From Branchiostoma floridae (taxonomy: Eukaryota > Chordata > Leptocardii > Amphioxiformes > Branchiostomatidae), in contig NC_049994.1 in the NCBI RefSeq assembly GCF_000003815.2, positions 11,225,736 through 11,289,735 of the forward strand: a stretch of 64,000 nucleotides of DNA, written 5' to 3'. Below, piece after piece: positions 1-12,900 of the stretch. Below the pieces are notes generated by a model. That model was given only the letters and a program-made list of their open reading frames with translations. It had not been told where the DNA came from and did not search any database. Position numbers and translations under genes: made by a program. How positions within the stretch are numbered: position 1 is the first letter of the stretch; each line of letters starts with the position of its first letter.

Positions 1-870
1 TACGCTTTTCAGCAATTTGTGACGAAAAAGAAGAAATCAAGAATTAAGCCAATGTTAAGACTTGCTGAACCCGATAGGTTTTTCTTATAGCAGATAAGTT
101 AAGAATATTGACTGTCACAGTTCATGTACCTTTCTGCAATATTGTACAGCATATTATATAATTATAACTTGACTAGTAAGCAAGACACATGTATGTACAT
201 ACATGTATGATGTGACTTCTGGGTAAGGCTGTCCGGCAGAAAGCTTTAAATGCAAAGAGTTCCTGCTCTTTAGTAGGGCATAGTTAGAGGTCCCTGATTA
301 TATTCATTACCTGTCTCAATCAGACTCTAATTGTCATTGGGTGGAAGAACAGAATGCATCGTTCGTTAGGCAAAGTCACACATTTCAATCATAATTACTG
401 CCAGCCCTGATTGATGTGGTATTTAAGTACACGATGAGTGAAATATGCATGAGGCCTAGGGAAAAAATGTTGTGTTTCTTGTTTTCCCAGTCTGTGTAAC
501 ACAGACTCTGCTGTCTGGGGCTGTAGCTGGCCCCACTCTGCGGAGGCCAGCAGATGTTGGGCGGGCTGCTATAAGCCAGATTTAATCAAGCAACTGTTTC
601 CCTACCTACTCAGGAATAACCTGCCCACTCTAGACTTTTTTGGGGTGGGCAGTGAAGTAACATAGTTTCTGGTTAGACTTTCTATTCAGCTTGCTTCCTA
701 TTGAAGTAACAAGTGCTTTTAAAAAAAGCTGGCGTTTCGTCTACGTTTAAGAGTGTGAACTGTCTTTTTCTTGAAGTAAAATCTGTTAGAAAAAGTCACT
801 CAAGGGCTGTTGCGTCTATAAGAAAAATTGTTATTTTGGAAAGGAGTACTGTTTAATAGCTGGTCTTGGC
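1..870. other. No gene seen
   Basis: AT-rich sequence with a short GC-richer patch around 500-570 that contains small hairpins. If the minus-strand exon at 1068-1270 is real, this is its downstream flank. No open frame worth reporting. Confidence 0.5.
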
Positions 871-877
871 TTACAAC

Positions 878-883
878 TTTATT
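878..883 (-). terminator. AATAAA for the possible minus-strand gene
   Basis: Reads TTTATT on +, AATAAA on the minus strand, about 185 nt downstream of the minus-strand stop at 1068. It supports, but does not prove, a 3' end here. Confidence 0.35.
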
Positions 884-1067
884 TTAAATGTACAATAAGT
901 TCATTATAAAATCTATCAATATACTCAGGTACTTATGTACACTTGAAAAAGCACCATCAGCACTGTGACAAGATTCTATCTAAATTGACTACCAAATGTA
1001 AAACAAATATCCAAACCAATTAACAGCTACCTCATCTCTATTATACTGGTTTCCGCATTTACAACTG

Positions 1068-1270
1068 TTACATTTCTTCCTTGTTTTCCTGGATAATTTT
1101 GCTAATATTCATGAAAATTTCCATACTTTTGTGTCGAGTGGTGTGACTTTCCACATCCGTGTTGTCTGAAAACTTCTGAATGAAGTCGATACTGAACAAT
1201 GGAGCATTTGCTACTTTAAGAAATGATCGCTGTTTTTGATGGAGTTTCATGCAAACAACATCAAGAGCCT
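1068..1270 (-). CDS. Possible 3'-terminal coding exon of an unidentified minus-strand gene
   Basis: On the minus strand an AAACAG acceptor (genomic 1271-1276) opens a frame of 66 complete codons, beginning ALDVVCMKLHQKQ and ending IIQENKEEM, with TAA at 1068-1070. The encoded segment is polar, mixed and not repetitive, as a real C-terminus would be. An AATAAA for the same strand lies at 878-883, about 185 nt past the stop. The acceptor has a weak pyrimidine tract, and I found no convincing upstream exon in the next 12 kb. I do not recognise the protein. A chance open frame with a chance hexamer is the main alternative. Confidence 0.35.
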
Positions 1271-1541
1271 CTGTTTACATCATGAATAGTAGTTTAGTGG
1301 CGAGTGTTTTGCGAGAATCATCTTACCGCGCATAGGAGCCGCTGCACGGTATTTTCCATTACCATGAACAGAAAAATTCGAATGCCGGGTTTGGAATCAT
1401 GAAGTCCTGTTCATAAGACAAAGGCCTTGCATACATGAAATGAATACTAAAATAATAAAAAAAATGATATATAAAAATATAATATCAATAAATAAATAGA
1501 ATATTTATATATTATCTTCAATATTTAAAAAGAAAAAAATT

Positions 1542-1613
1542 CACTCACGGTTTCGAACCAGGGACTTTCCGATCCAAAGGCGTATGACTTAACCGATTGA
1601 GCTAAGTTGTCAC
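1542..1613 (-). repeat. tRNA-like segment, copy 1 (tRNA pseudogene or SINE head)
   Basis: On the minus strand 72 nt contain an A box (TAGCTCAATCGG) and a B box (GGTTCGAAACC) at tRNA spacing. The putative anticodon loop CTTTGGA would read UUG (Gln). The 5' GTGACAA does not pair with the 3' end and the T stem is poor, so this is not a functional tRNA. Confidence 0.6.
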
Positions 1614-1799
1614 GTGTATTGAAGTCGAGTGTACATTATGCTTTAATCTCACTACATAGTATTATTTATGTCGATTTTCGGTCGCCTTGCATACATGAAA
1701 TGAATACTAAAATTTAAAAAAATTATATATAAAAATATAATATCAATAAATAAATAGAATATTTATATATTATCTTCAATATTTAAAAAGAAAAAAATC

Positions 1800-1871
1800 C
1801 ACTCACGGTTTCGAACCAGGGACTTTCGGATCCAAAGGCGTATGACTTTACCGATTGAGCTAAGTTGTCAC
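1800..1871 (-). repeat. tRNA-like segment, copy 2
   Basis: Same 72-nt tRNA-derived segment in the second tandem unit, 258 nt from copy 1, with the same A and B boxes and the same failed acceptor stem. Confidence 0.6.
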
Positions 1872-1943
1872 GTGTATTGAAGTCGAGTGTACATTATGCT
1901 TTAATCTCACTACATAGTATTATTTATGTCGATTTTCGGTCGC

Positions 1944-3009
1944 TTTCTTGATAAAATCATTTTTTTTCTTGTGCAATCTTGTGGAATAGATGTTATATGG
2001 CCATTTTCCAGGATATTGAAGTCCGAAACCACAATGCAATGGTATTTCCGAACAGTTGTAGCACTTGCATGCGGTCGTGTTGAACCAAGTACCATTCAGG
2101 CATGCATGCATGCATCGATCCATCGAAGCATCATTGAAGGAAGGACTGAAGGTAAAACCCAATACATTGCGTTTCGTCGCCGCAGGGCGACGAAACGCAA
2201 AAAAAAAACTGCTTGTCCTACATAATGAAGGACAAATGTAGCATTATCCACTAATCTGACTTGTAACCATTATGTGCAAAGTTAAAGTTTGACAATGAAA
2301 ACATAAGTGCCTCATGCATTTCAGTTTTACCTTAAATGTTAAACCATTTTGTATCACTAGATATGGGGCCAACGTCTACAAAAAGGCAATTCCTACCTAA
2401 TGACCCTAATTTTTTTTCAGGACTGAACAGGAAACACCACATATTTTTCCTAGGCCTAAGCAAGGCCAATCAAACATTCACTTGACAGGCATTCTACTAG
2501 TATGAACATGCAAGTTTTTAGTATGCAAACTGGATAAAATCCTTACTACCTCACTCAAATTGATGGCAAATACAAAAATGAATATTTGATCATGTTACAA
2601 AGCTATCTGCGGGACAAATAAGGTTTTCTCCATCAGGGGACAATAGTTAAATCTAAGCGGGTATTAGAAATTGGACAAGTAAACTTGTCTTTGAAATCTA
2701 ATTTCTTGCCCCAGACTTTCTTCAAATCGTCCTCTCTTTATAAAGATTCAGTTCCTAATGGACAGCAGATTTTCTTGTGGAGGGAACTTCTGGGACCTAT
2801 TCCAAGTCTTCCAAAGTTCAATTTACTTGAGGAACAGTATGTTAGAAACGTGACACTTGAATATGAGACTCAAATTACATGCTGATCCAATTGGTACAGA
2901 GACAGAAATTAAGTCCTAAAGGCTACACGGTTCTGCTAGTAATTACTTGACTCACAAGAGGTAGGTCAGGATGCATAAACTATACATACAAGTACAGTAT
3001 GTGCAAAAC
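1944..3009. other. No gene seen
   Basis: Several short open frames on both strands with no recognisable domain, splice context or start. GCATGCATGCATGCAT-type low complexity near 2100. Confidence 0.45.
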
Positions 3010-3114
3010 ACAAATAAACAAACAAACAAACAAACATGCAAATACACACTGTCACACACACACACACACACACAATCACACACACACACACACACAATCA
3101 CACAAACACACAAC
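3010..3114. repeat. (CAAA)n / (CA)n microsatellite
   Basis: A run of CAAA units followed by three CA blocks separated by AT interruptions. Confidence 0.9.
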
Positions 3115-3939
3115 AACACTGGTCAAATGGATGAAAACAATTTGCTGAAGGCTAATTGGAATACCAAATAAACCTGTCCAAGGTGCTGAAATGGTATTCT
3201 TATGCACTCTAAGCCTTCAGACTCAGAATTGGGATTTTGGTTCTGGCCACAGCAATACTAAACATGCCTTCACCATTACTACCTCTGGTGATATAGCTCA
3301 TTAGCATGCAGCTGGCATACCCACCCCCTCCACACCCTAACATGTGACTGCACTGTGATATGTCGGCTTACGTGGGCTGCGTGCATACTACAGGCACAGA
3401 CATCATTAGGGCTTCATTTCTGATACAAGATTAGTCGAACGATAATAACATGTTTAGACAAAGATTTCAAGCAAATACCTATAAAAATGAGATGAAATTT
3501 CATACATAATAAATGTACAGCATCTGCTTGGTACCACACAAACAAAAATGGCTTACTGATAAAGGTCTTGCAGTACTGGTAATACGTGGATGTAAGGGAC
3601 CGTACGGCGTTTAGTGAGGGGGGAGGGCCGGTCGCCAGAGGGTCGGGTCAAAAAAATTTTGCTAGGCCCTCCCCCCAGGGAAAAATTTTTTTGCTAGGCC
3701 CTCCCCCTGGCAAAATATTTTTTTGCTAGGCCCTCCCCCCTCCTATCAACTTTGAAAAAATATTCAAGACGCCAATAAAACATGCGCTCCCAATTGGAAA
3801 TGTGCTTTGCGTCCTACTTTTTCATGATTTTCATCGCGAAGCAGATCTCTCGCCCCTAGTAACAGAATGGCTCAAAATATCTGCTTAATAATAGAAGGAT
3901 AAATATCTGCTTCATGGAGGCATAAATATTTGCTTTATA

Positions 3940-4541
3940 CCGTATATTCTCGAATAAAGTACGCACTTTTTTAACTTTTCAAAATTGAAAAGGTGCTACA
4001 AGTTGTTGCCAAAGTTGGAGTGCGTACTTTATTTGAGGTCACTGCACAGAGAAATGGTAAAAAAAGCCTAAAATAAAGCAAGGTGGAGCTACACTTCTAG
4101 TAATGTTTCAAAACATGCACATTGTTGTTGTCTTGTAGTTGTCTAAACATGAAACAAAGAAATTGTCTACACATGATTTACATAAGATTTGCATTTGCAT
4201 ACAATCCTTTTGAGTTAGTGACTTTGACTTGTACAACTGGTTTTTCCTGATTTCTTCTACCAGTTCTCAGTGATTTTTATAATTTGCAGTAGGCTATTCA
4301 CAAGTTCATAGAGACAATGACAGTGTAAATGCAGGTTATTTCATGCAAAATAACCTGGGGAAAACATCATAAATTTGAATTTATCCAGTTAAAGGTCTGT
4401 TCAAAATTGGTGGAGAAGGGGTGCGTACTTTATTTGAGTTTTTCCATTTTACCTTTCAGTCCCAAAGATCTGTCTAAGACTTGTCCAAAATCAGGGGTGC
4501 GTACTTTAATTGGGGTGCGTACTTTATTCGAGAATATACGG
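3940..4541. mobile_element. Nested TA-flanked foldback element
   Basis: A 28-bp inverted repeat (3939-3966 versus 4515-4542; outer end CCGTATATTCTCG) flanked by TA on both sides. The motif GTGCGTACTTTATT recurs inside at about 4018, 4420 and 4496 as well as in the terminus. TA duplication and lack of coding capacity suggest a Tc1/mariner-type MITE. It lies wholly inside the 3596-5690 element, so it inserted later. Confidence 0.8.
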
Positions 4542-5078
4542 TAGAAGCTATTTCATTGTTTTGATATCAAAACAACACCTACAAAGCATTTGTATCTGGA
4601 TTTCTAGTAGATTTGCGCCACGAAGCGGTGCGCGCCCTGCCCCCATAATTTACGTATTGCAAGCTCGCGGGCCTGAGCGGCTTGACGGAAACCATATACA
4701 TTGTATTTTTAACTTTTTCCTGGTAATAACTTACGGTAAATCGGGAAAAAAAATAAAATGAAAACCAAAACGACAACGCGATTGGACTAACCAAAACTGT
4801 AGTGGGGAGGGGGGCGACGACGCATGACGCTGATTTTCCCATGGTGGGGTAGACCGGCGCCTCTCTAGCTCTATCTGCCGGCGACTTGCAGGAGATATTT
4901 TAAAAATGCCACGCTTTTTTGCCACGATTTCCTGCATTGCTTTTTTATGGGAAAATTTGCTGGTTAAATGATATTTCTATGGAAAAAAAAATACGAGGGT
5001 TTCAAGTTTTTGAGAACGACGTTTCCAACACCGGCATGTCTGACGCCAAAGGCACAAAGAATCGCAAGGTAGGTCCGG

Positions 5079-5565
5079 GAAAATTTTGAAATCTTGACCC
5101 TCTTAAAAGCTATTTCCTGCAGTTTGAGGGAAATATTTTGCTGGCAAACAAAGCTAACTTTAATGGAATTTCAATTTAGAAATACAAAATTAAATCCCCC
5201 CAAACACATTATCACGATGTCGGCTACCAAAGGCGCGAGGCCAGTCACGTCAAAAGGGATCCAGGGAAATTTTCAAATCTTTACCCTCGAGCTCTGAAAC
5301 GCCATTTCTTACATTTTGAGGGCAACAGGACAGGGATAAATTTTGCTGGCAGACTAATCTAGAGTTTAATAACATTTCTGTAAGTGAAAAAGGTTTTCGA
5401 GGGCGATGCATAAGCCCCGCCCCCTCCCCTTTCGCATTTTCACTGTGTCCCGAGTGCCAACCTTGGGCAGAGGTCCAGAAAAATTTTGAAATCTTGACCC
5501 TCTGAAACGCCGTTTCTTGGATTTTAAGGGACAAATTTTGCTGGTAGACTAAGCTATTTTTTTTT
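5079..5565. repeat. Three imperfect ~200-bp tandem units inside the 2.1-kb element
   Basis: Each unit contains a variant of GAAATCTTGACCCTC, then a TTTGAGGG variant, then AAATTTTGCTGGCA, at about 5085, 5273 and 5490. The 111-codon minus-strand frame at 5250-5585 is a by-product of these repeats. Confidence 0.7.
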
Positions 5566-5693
5566 TTGCGTGGCCCTCCCCCCAAGTCAATTTTTTTTTG
5601 CTAGGCCCTCCCCCTGGCAAAATATTTTTTTGCTAGGCCCTCCCCCCTCTGGCGACCGGCCCTCCCCCTCGCTAAATGCCGTACGGTCCCTAA

Positions 5694-8600
5694 TTTGTAC
5701 AGAAATACAGTAGAGTTTGAGTGAAAGCTACTAACAGCTATGAGATATGAAAAAGTAACTGTTTGATTAGTGTGTCTCTTATTCCATTTCCTGTGATATA
5801 AACTTTGATATCTGTATTGTGGTGATAAACAATAATGTTTTAAATCTCTCTCATCATAAGAAGAACTGACACTCACTGGTACTGGATGATGCTTACTGGT
5901 ATTGATATTCAGCTAAGAACACCATATTCAAGACCATAACTCATCAACATGCACACGAACAACCATAATGCAGCGGCACATCCGAACAGGAAAATGCCAC
6001 GTTGTCAATTACCTACATGTAGTCCTGCTCAGGGATTGGTCAGTTCGTAAGCTGCACAGAGCTAGGAGCTTCCCCAGTTTGAATGTACTTCCATTACCAA
6101 TGCTAGACAACATGACACAAATCTGATTGCCAGCATGCCAGCATGTTATATAATGATGGACATCTAATTACTGCAGAACTAGAACAAAGTCATGACCCCT
6201 TGCTGACAGGCTGAGTGGCCCAGTTTGAAACTATTCACACAAGATCTATGAGTATGAAGGCAATAAGGCTAGTTTACCTTTATCTGTGGGGCAACCTATA
6301 TCTGTTATTTAGGGATTTCAAGTCATCTGGTATTTAGGTCATAAAATGCGTGAAACAAAAAATCAATTTGAAGTGGCCTGAAGATGAAAGGCAACAGTTT
6401 GGTATATGAATAAGCATTAAGACCTGATAATCAGATTGAGTGAAAGTCTATCCTTACAAGGATCTTTCAACCTCCTTGATCCTTACAAGCTTTGCATAGA
6501 GAATCATGCAAAAGTGCATGCTCCTAACCAAAACAGTTCCTTGCCAGCAATCTGCCATACTGTCAATATTACAGGTTACATGTTATTGGATTTTTCTGTT
6601 GATTATCAACCATTCTAGAAAATTTGCATCAAACTGACACAGAGAATTTTGCCGTAATAAAGTAAGTCAGTTACTGTGACATGTTATTGGGGGAATGTGG
6701 TTCTGTAAAGTACAACCAATTAGAATGGTAATCAGAGGAGGACTGAGATCAATAATTCATAAACATTGGGGACACCTGCATGTACATGTACACATTGGGA
6801 CAGAGATGTTCAATCAATATTATGAAATTACCAAATAACATGCAGGTCTTAGTATTCCATGTAGTTGCTTCTATGAAGTTGTTTGTTAATTATAAGATTC
6901 AAGTACATAAGCTACATTTGATGTAATAAAAAACAAACTATACATGTAGGCAAAATTGTAGACAATATAAACCTATAATATCATAAATCAAGTTTTATCT
7001 GCTTAAAATCAAAGCAGGCTTTCAAATTTTTTCAGATGATGGACAACTTAGTTGCTAAAAGAAAGATAAATTGTATGGTATGTTATATATTGATTCATTT
7101 CTAAAATTTATTGAGAGAGAAATTTTCCAAGTAGTACATCTTCAACTTTTTGACTTTCCCATTAGGAACAGGTGACAATAAAATGTTATTCAGGATAGGA
7201 TAAAATAATAGTGAACAGTAACAACAAATATAATGGGTTGTATATGAATTAGACGCTAGTAACATATTACTAAAAAGATATAATCATAACATAATCCAGA
7301 CTCTCTCTGCAGTTATGTTTGCTTTATATATTATTTACGATGTATGAATCATCAGTGGATGAGTCATTCTCATGTGTCCTCATAACAGCCAGTCTGGCTT
7401 TGGTTCAATTTGACGACGGGAATAATTTCAAAATTGAACCAGTAAATCAACAAAAACTTTTAATAAGATTTTAACATATAAAAGCTAAACTTAAATGGAA
7501 AATTGGGGGGAGAAATACAGATCTTGCTGTTTTGAATACATTATATTACATATTAGAAATACAGATTCTGAATTGCTGTTTTGAATACATATTTTCACTG
7601 ATACTGAAAAATGATATGTCTATCTGATCATCTTTTCAAACTTGTACAGTATAATCTGATATCTGCATCTGCATACATGTATAACTTGAATAACACAGAT
7701 GAATAAGGCATTGTGAGATTTCCAAGAAAGAATATCTCAGTGCAGGACTGTCTTCAGGAACTGTCCTTCTGTCCTGGAACAGAAAATTATTTGTTGGGAC
7801 ACATACATTTCATGTCTCCTGTCTAAAAAAACTGAACTACATGACATGAAGTTGATAAAAAATACATTTTCCTTTTCTAAGTTTAAAATGGCAGCTTTAA
7901 CAAGGAAAATTAAAAACATGGGCTCCCAAGCGATAATCATTGGAAGTGAAACAACCAGAGGGGCGAGCAGAACAGAAAGAAACAACATCCCGACTCCCGG
8001 GATTCGAACGATAGGCAGTACTTGAACACCACTGTTACAGAAGACAGCCCTGTCTCATTCTCAGTGAAAACTTTGAGTGGACATTACATCATGATACATA
8101 AACAAGTCTGGATATATCAAGCAACATTCTAAATCCCATTTAAGCAAACTAGGATAGACACAAATCCTTCACAAGATAAATGGCATGCCAGAAGATGTCA
8201 GACTGCGAATCCGTCTTACTGACAACCTTAATTGGATTAACAAGGAGGAAAGGACCTCGCCACACACACCAGTCTGACTCCCAGGGTTGAATTAAGGTAG
8301 CAGCAGCCTCTGACTATTTTTCATATTTGTATACAAATTGAATAAAGGATCATCCAATTATCGATCTATACATCCAGCCTCTGAGGAGAGGTTACAAGCT
8401 TTTCAGACTTTTTACTTTTTAATTCTTTGCGTCTCAAGTCAAGATCAAGTATTTGTTCGGAATCATTGTGAGGAGATTATATACTGTTATTGAACTTCAG
8501 ATCACGTCATCTGTTAAATGTCATACAGCATACTGTACATACTGTACATGTATGTCATACAGCATACTGTATGGAAAAAAATACTAGATCATTAAACATT

Positions 8601-9726
8601 ATGGTATAGTAATATAATGAACCTTAACATAATATTGAAGGTCTATGGCACAAAAAATGACTGTTATATTTCAAAAATTGCTGGCTTCAGCTCAATTCAG
8701 GCTTATAATATAATCTTGACTGCATGCATTTACAGTGATAAGTTGTTATGTTGTATATATTAAGATTTTTTTAAAGACTAAAACTAACTTAATTCAGCCA
8801 GTTGGTATAACAGGCTGCAACGTTGTTTTAGTACAGTGTCCATGTATGTATGTATATGTATGTTTTGTTTGAATAAAACCATTGATAAGTCAATAAAATT
8901 TTTTTAAAATCATAAAAGTTAGTTTATCTAAGCAAGGGGACAATCATTGATCAATCCAGAAATTTGTAACAGCAACTGTGGCTTTTTATCAAATTTCTTG
9001 TTTCTTTTCAGGGGGAGGGATGGGACTCTAGACAACATTAACATGCAATATTGGCACTTGCTCCAGGCATAATTTTGATGAGTTGTGCTTGTTAAGACAG
9101 AATAGTACATGGCTCTTTGGGAGGTGACCTAAAAACAAGTGACCCCAATGTGACCTTCTCCCTACTGTGTGCTCATTCATGCATCCAATTTCTTCCAATA
9201 GATGATATTCATCATCAACAATTAGGGGGACATCACTCTTTATATGCAGGCCGTTTTCTCCAATCATGCAACATAGTATACTGACTGATAATGGTACATA
9301 AAAAACTCTATATTGCATGAAATGCTTCTGATTTTCATGTAGAATCATACTAGAATGTAGTTTGTATATGGCCATCAAAGACAATTAGGCACATTATAAT
9401 ATGAATGTCTAATAGTAATGCATATTTTTATTGGAAATACCAATAACTGACAACATCTATTTCAATCATCTACGTGTAATATCATTATGAACTGTTTAGC
9501 TCAGTCTTTATTCTCTTCAAGCTTACAAGAAAATGAAAAATTTTCCACAATATCACAACCTGACTTTGAGGCTAGAGATTTGAAACCAGCTACAAGCACA
9601 TTCAATGTATTCTAAAACAAGTTAACAGAAATTTAATTCATTGGATCTCGCATGTGTTGCTTCAATTTTTTCAGATTCTGGGAACATATCACTCCGAAAA
9701 TGTTAATAGTTTGGCGGATGAACGGT
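5694..9726. other. No gene seen
   Basis: AT-rich intergenic or intronic DNA. Notable small items are a foldback-family fragment at 6268-6310, a tRNA-B-box-like sequence at about 7990-8015 (minus), and short direct repeats of CATACAGCATACTGTA at about 8521-8575. Open frames (for example minus 7737-7988 and 9028-9384) show no recognisable features. Confidence 0.45.
6268..6310 (+). mobile_element. Solo end of the TAGTTCACC foldback family
   Basis: Matches the left terminus of the elements at 9727-9956 and 49917-50090 (CTTTATCTGTGGGG then AACCTATAT). No partner end is visible nearby, so this is a truncated copy. Confidence 0.55.
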
Positions 9727-9956
9727 TCAACTTGTTAGTTCACCTTTATCTGTGTGGTAACCGATATCCGTCAATGGACAGTGGTTTCAAACTGCAATTT
9801 TTTGAAATACATATTATTATATATGTACATGTATTGTAGTTTGAAATTGTATATGCACCATACGCCGACGTCTTGATATACCTAAATGCCCTGTTTCTAA
9901 AAACAACGGATATACATGTAGGTTACCCCCATGGATTAAGGAGAACTAGAGTTAAT
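9727..9956. mobile_element. TAGTTCACC-family foldback element, copy 1
   Basis: Left end GTTAGTTCACCTTTATCTG is answered on the right by an inverted, diverged copy (GGTTACCCCCATGGATTAAG, then GAGAACTA). About 230 bp and no coding capacity. Confidence 0.65.
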
Positions 9957-12900
9957 AATTGACATCATGTGTTTCATGGAATTTTCTCTACTGGTATCTC
10001 TTTTTGACAGGTTCTTTTTTTTGTTGTCTAATGATCCTCAACATTCATTAGGTTAGGATCAGACACTTATGTTATTAGTGACTACAATAATCATGTCTCC
10101 CCTTTAATGCAGGTGTGGTAATTGGCAACAGGAAAGGCCCATAAAGCTATTTGTGGAATGCAACCATTGTTTGCTTGTGAGCTAAAATTTAACATTAACC
10201 AATTGGAAACAAAACATTTGGTTATCACAAGGAGCTTTATAAGCACCCTGGTTGCTGTGACAACAATGATTCAAAGAAATGTCAAAATGAAAAAAAAAGG
10301 ACGACCAAGAAAAAAAAAGAAATAACAGGACTGCCTGATCAGTCCAAACAGACTTATAAGCATTTTTCTTTGTCTATTTCATTAACAAATCTGTATCAGT
10401 AAAATTAAAAGGCTATTAAAAGGAAATTGAGAAAAAACATACTGCAACACCTCAGATTACATTTTCAATACGCAATATTGCAGAACACCAAAAAAATGTA
10501 TTTCGACCACTGCTTCTACTCTTAGCACCGACTTCGAACCATGTTTCAACAGCAATAATCAAAATCTCTCTTGAAATTATATCAACTTAACATGACGATG
10601 ACAACAGTCTACCAAAAAGTGCAAATGTTTATATTCAACATGACCCATTTCCCTTGTTATATTTTGGATACAAATAAATGAAAGTCCGCAACCTCAATAA
10701 GAAAAGAAGTGCACTGCCTTGCAAATGATTTGACCTTTCAACATCTCCACCTCTTTAACCTCGTTACTTTTGTCTGTTTATTCAGCTCTCTTCAGTTATT
10801 TATTCATTACCTACTTCAGAAAAGACTCTGATTGGAGTTATTTGGTTTGCCAGGCATTTGTTCGATTTGAAGAGCAAGGGGGGAAACGAAAAGCATTCAT
10901 GTGTAGAGGTCACCACGCTTGCATAACAACACAGCAAGAGCACCAGGTGTCTTTTCCAGGTTGATATTAATCGCAGAATAAGTAGCTACGTTCAGTTTGA
11001 TATCCCAAAATGGTCCAATCGTGTGCTCGAGAGAATCGATACCACTGTTTTGACAAATGTCAAAATTTCGCTTGAGATTTAACAGTCAGTTTTCATGGTT
11101 CCCACGTCAATTTATTCTGAATGGAATGAGGAAAAGTCAATTCTGAATGCCAACAAGTAAAGCCAGGCCATGAAATTACAAATTACATGACCATCCAACG
11201 ACATAGTCCCAAAGGACTAGCATAAATGATAAAGAAATCGTGGAATATTCAATGGTATAAAGTAGAAAAGACTACGGACAGAAATGACTGTTGATAAGCT
11301 AAAAGGGTTTTAGAAAAAAACGTGAATAAAGGTATAATAGAATGCAGGGTTGGAATTGACTATAGGGTTCAAATTTTGTCATCCATTCAAATTTCACGCT
11401 TCAGCTTTCTTAGCAGCAGGCAGTCATTTCAACCCCTCTCCCCTATGTAAAGTTGCACTACAATGGATACAAAATCAGAGTGTGCCACTCAATTACATGT
11501 AGTTCAAGAATCTACCATTCATTGTGCTATACTAGACATTGCATGTATGCCTAATATACAGCATCTGCCTTTGGAAAGAAGTAATAAATGTTTGCTTTTG
11601 AAATTACCGGCTTCAATATTGGTTATTGGTTTTGACCCTGAGCTGCATTCAGACTCAGAGTGAACCAGACCGATTTATGAAATTCCAAATTATTCTGTTC
11701 TATGAGTCTGATGGGAATCAAGCATGTATTCCATTGGGATTGTGTGCCATTAATTTGACGAGGGTCTGTTAGGGGTTCGTTACAACATCCATGTTGATCA
11801 AAATTTCTGTAATGGTGGTAAATTTCGTATCAAGACATAATTTTCACTTGTTATGTACCACCACTTATGATTATGCTTGTTCTTGCCTGACGCCTTTTAT
11901 GACCCCTCAAATAAACAAATTTTGTAATATTATATAATCTGAACTGAATGTCCCTGGCAATGTTGAAGCAATATTATGCCAAAATGGCTGTGTATCGAGA
12001 TCTTCAAGTGAATACCGTCAACTGTATGGTCACTTTTCTGTTTATTTATGACCAAATAAATATTTTCCAACACAAATCTTCAACAGACAGTATGGTGCTT
12101 ATCTTAATTAGAATGGTAATTACGATAGTGTCCAGTGTGATATACAGGGGTATTCAATGAGCATAAATTACGCAAACCAGTGGTCATACCGGTCGCTACC
12201 GGTCACGATATTATCATAATAGCTTGTCGCAGTAAGTATGTGTACTTATGTGTATAAAACACTCGGACGTTTTGATTTGATTACGATCACTAGGTTACAA
12301 AAACAGATGTCAGAGACGGGTTTGTTTTGTTTAGAAACACGAGGATCGCACGTTGTCGACAAATTCTGTCGCACACGCCCACCCTGATTCAGTGATTGAA
12401 ATGGACACACACAACTCGGGACGAAATGTACTGCGCCACAAGGGAAACATTAGCAACATTCCCGGAACAAGACACCGATCAGTTTCAACAACTTCCCCAG
12501 GGCTCTTCCTGGATTCCACACACCAAAAAAGGGACTGGAAGGCGGGAAACTTAGTGGGTTTTCAACCCCTTGAAACCGTCACAATAGACTGCTGATCCTG
12601 CGTGGTCACCAACCATAGCATCCTCGCAAATAACAACTTGTTTATTCATGGCGTAAGGACCGGTAGCATAGCGTAAATAACACAACGAAGCACGCTGCGA
12701 TCACGATCTGTGATTTGGTTGTGAAGCTAGGGTGTACATGGTTAGTAGATGGAAGAATACAACGGGAGTGGTACGGCATTTAGAGATCCAATCGACCTAC
12801 AAATAGCAAGAAAATCGAGCACGGTTCCCACCCAGATGGCGCATTATTTCCCCAAGTAATCCCACCTACGCTTCAAATCTCCCGATTTTCGCGCGCAAAC

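Larger units (their letters stand above)
1424..1943. repeat. Tandem duplication of a ~258-bp unit
   Basis: Two nearly identical copies, starting at 1424 and 1684, each with an A/T-rich stretch, a tRNA-like segment and the ending GTCGATTTTCGGTCGC. Differences are a few substitutions and short indels, so the duplication is recent. Confidence 0.9.
3596..5690. mobile_element. 2.1-kb inverted-repeat DNA element with TAA target duplication
   Basis: Left terminus 3596-3642 and right terminus 5645-5690 are inverted copies (GGGACCGTACGGC start, CGGTCGCCAGAGGG inner end) differing by two or three substitutions and one base of length. Both ends are flanked by TAA (3593-3595, 5691-5693). A 3-bp TAA duplication fits the PIF/Harbinger pattern (TWA) from family knowledge. 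No transposase frame is present, so it is non-autonomous. It carries a nested TA-flanked element (3940-4541) and a ~200-bp tandem repeat near its right end. Confidence 0.85.

Noticed and set aside
1542-1871. Functional tRNA-Gln genes
   Set aside because: The A and B boxes are good but the acceptor and T stems do not pair.
5250-5585. 111-codon minus-strand frame
   Set aside because: Lies in the ~200-bp tandem repeats of a non-autonomous element and repeats itself accordingly.
9028-9384. 118-codon minus-strand frame
   Set aside because: No recognised domain, polyadenylation signal or flanking exon; within chance expectation.
12353-12595. 80-codon + strand frame with protein-like composition
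   Set aside because: The opposite strand is equally open and no start, splice or homology support was seen.
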